Source of the DNA: Mycteria americana
Taxonomy: Eukaryota; Chordata; Aves; Ciconiiformes; Ciconiidae
Length of the DNA: 64,000 bases
NCBI RefSeq assembly: GCF_035582795.1
Contig: NC_134370.1
Coordinates: forward strand, 55,787,501-55,851,500
Direction of reading: 5' to 3'
Part shown: positions 63,393 through 64,000 of the stretch, piece after piece
How positions within the stretch are numbered: position 1 is the first letter of the stretch
How the letters are laid out: every line of letters starts with the position of its first letter
Notes under the pieces: generated by a model
Told to the model about the DNA's origin: nothing
The model's input: only the letters and a program-made list of their open reading frames with translations
The model's database searches: none
Program-made: the position numbers and the translations under genes

Positions 63393-64000
63393 CAATGTGA
63401 ATTGGTGGTAGTGGTTGAAATACTTGCTATGAAGAATTGGTTACAAATTGGGTACTTCACTTTCTGCAGACAATCAGTTGTGTTTGATTGCTGTCATCTT
63501 TTTTTTCCCTAAATCTGTTTTCATTCATAAACTTCCATCTCAGCTTTTGTGCTCTTAGTTTTATGTGTGCAAATGTTTTACAGGATGGAATATTTTTTGT
63601 TTCTGATTAAACTGTAAAACATAACTGACAACTTATCAGAAGTAGGATGTGCATTGACAATTTTATTGAAGGCAAAAATATGCCTGCATGAATAGCCCCT
63701 AATTTGCTAGTGTTAATGTGTTAACTAACACTAGCATTTAGTGCTCAATTTTAATGGTACTATATTTGCAAGTACTCATTACTTTTTTTGGGGGGGTGTG
63801 GGGTGTGAATGTCCATTACTGATGTTCTATCCTTTCTTTGAATATAGTGGAGATGACATGGAAGAATGTGCAGTACTAATAGTTTTTATTTTAGGGTAAA
63901 TACAGAGGATTTCATATGTGCTTTTTCCTATTTTTGAAGTAAAGCATTAATACACTATTCAAAAATTTATTACTTCATTCTTAGTAACACAGTGAAACAT
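63393..64000 (+). other. PYGO1: PYGO1 3' UTR, start (continues past window)
   Basis: AT-rich sequence after the PYGO1 stop. No AATAAA is present; an ATTAAA at about 63607 is weak, so the transcript probably continues beyond the window. A perfect 11-bp inverted repeat lies at 63705-63736. Confidence 0.8.
63705..63736 (+). repeat. Perfect hairpin in PYGO1 3' UTR
   Basis: Arms TGCTAGTGTTA (63705-63715) and TAACACTAGCA (63726-63736) are exact reverse complements with a 10-base loop. In the sense RNA this would form an 11-bp stem. Confidence 0.85.

Overview
The window is vertebrate nuclear DNA, almost certainly from a bird. Genes are split by long AT-rich introns with GT-AG splice sites, there is a CpG-island promoter, and the only clear interspersed repeats are three 5'-truncated CR1 LINE pieces with the (ATTCTRTG)-type 3' end typical of avian genomes. 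I cannot name the species.

Two genes lie head to tail on the + strand, in the same order and relative orientation as at human 15q21.3 (PRTG then PYGO1). Positions 1-24003 are intron of PRTG (protogenin, a DCC/neogenin-family immunoglobulin and fibronectin-III receptor); I found no exon there. Nine exons between 24004 and 36418 encode the C-terminal part of the protein (about 514 residues): the end of FN3-3, FN3-4, FN3-5, a juxtamembrane stretch with an RPKR motif, one transmembrane helix and a cytoplasmic tail of about 225 residues. All reading phases agree across the junctions. A long 3' UTR follows, probably to about 42230. It carries perfect seed matches for let-7, miR-125 and miR-9, a heterochronic/neural microRNA signature that suits an embryonic receptor that is later switched off.

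From about 42235 to 54950 the sequence is intergenic. It holds a small palindromic GC-rich patch (43255-43320), microsatellites and the CR1 pieces (52178-52958, 52976-53345, 54585-54670).

A strong CpG island (about 54950-56350) covers the promoter and first coding exon of PYGO1, the Wnt/beta-catenin coactivator pygopus 1. Its three coding exons (55920-55968, 60440-60525, 62271-63392) give a complete 418-residue protein with a basic nuclear signal, an NPF motif and an intact C-terminal PHD finger. The 5' leader has a five-codon uORF whose TAA overlaps the PYGO1 ATG, a G-quadruplex motif, GGC repeats and a TCF/LEF-type motif. The window ends inside the PYGO1 3' UTR.

The two genes are not known to act in one pathway. 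The points most worth checking are the microRNA cluster in the PRTG 3' UTR and the leader architecture of PYGO1. I found no new gene system.
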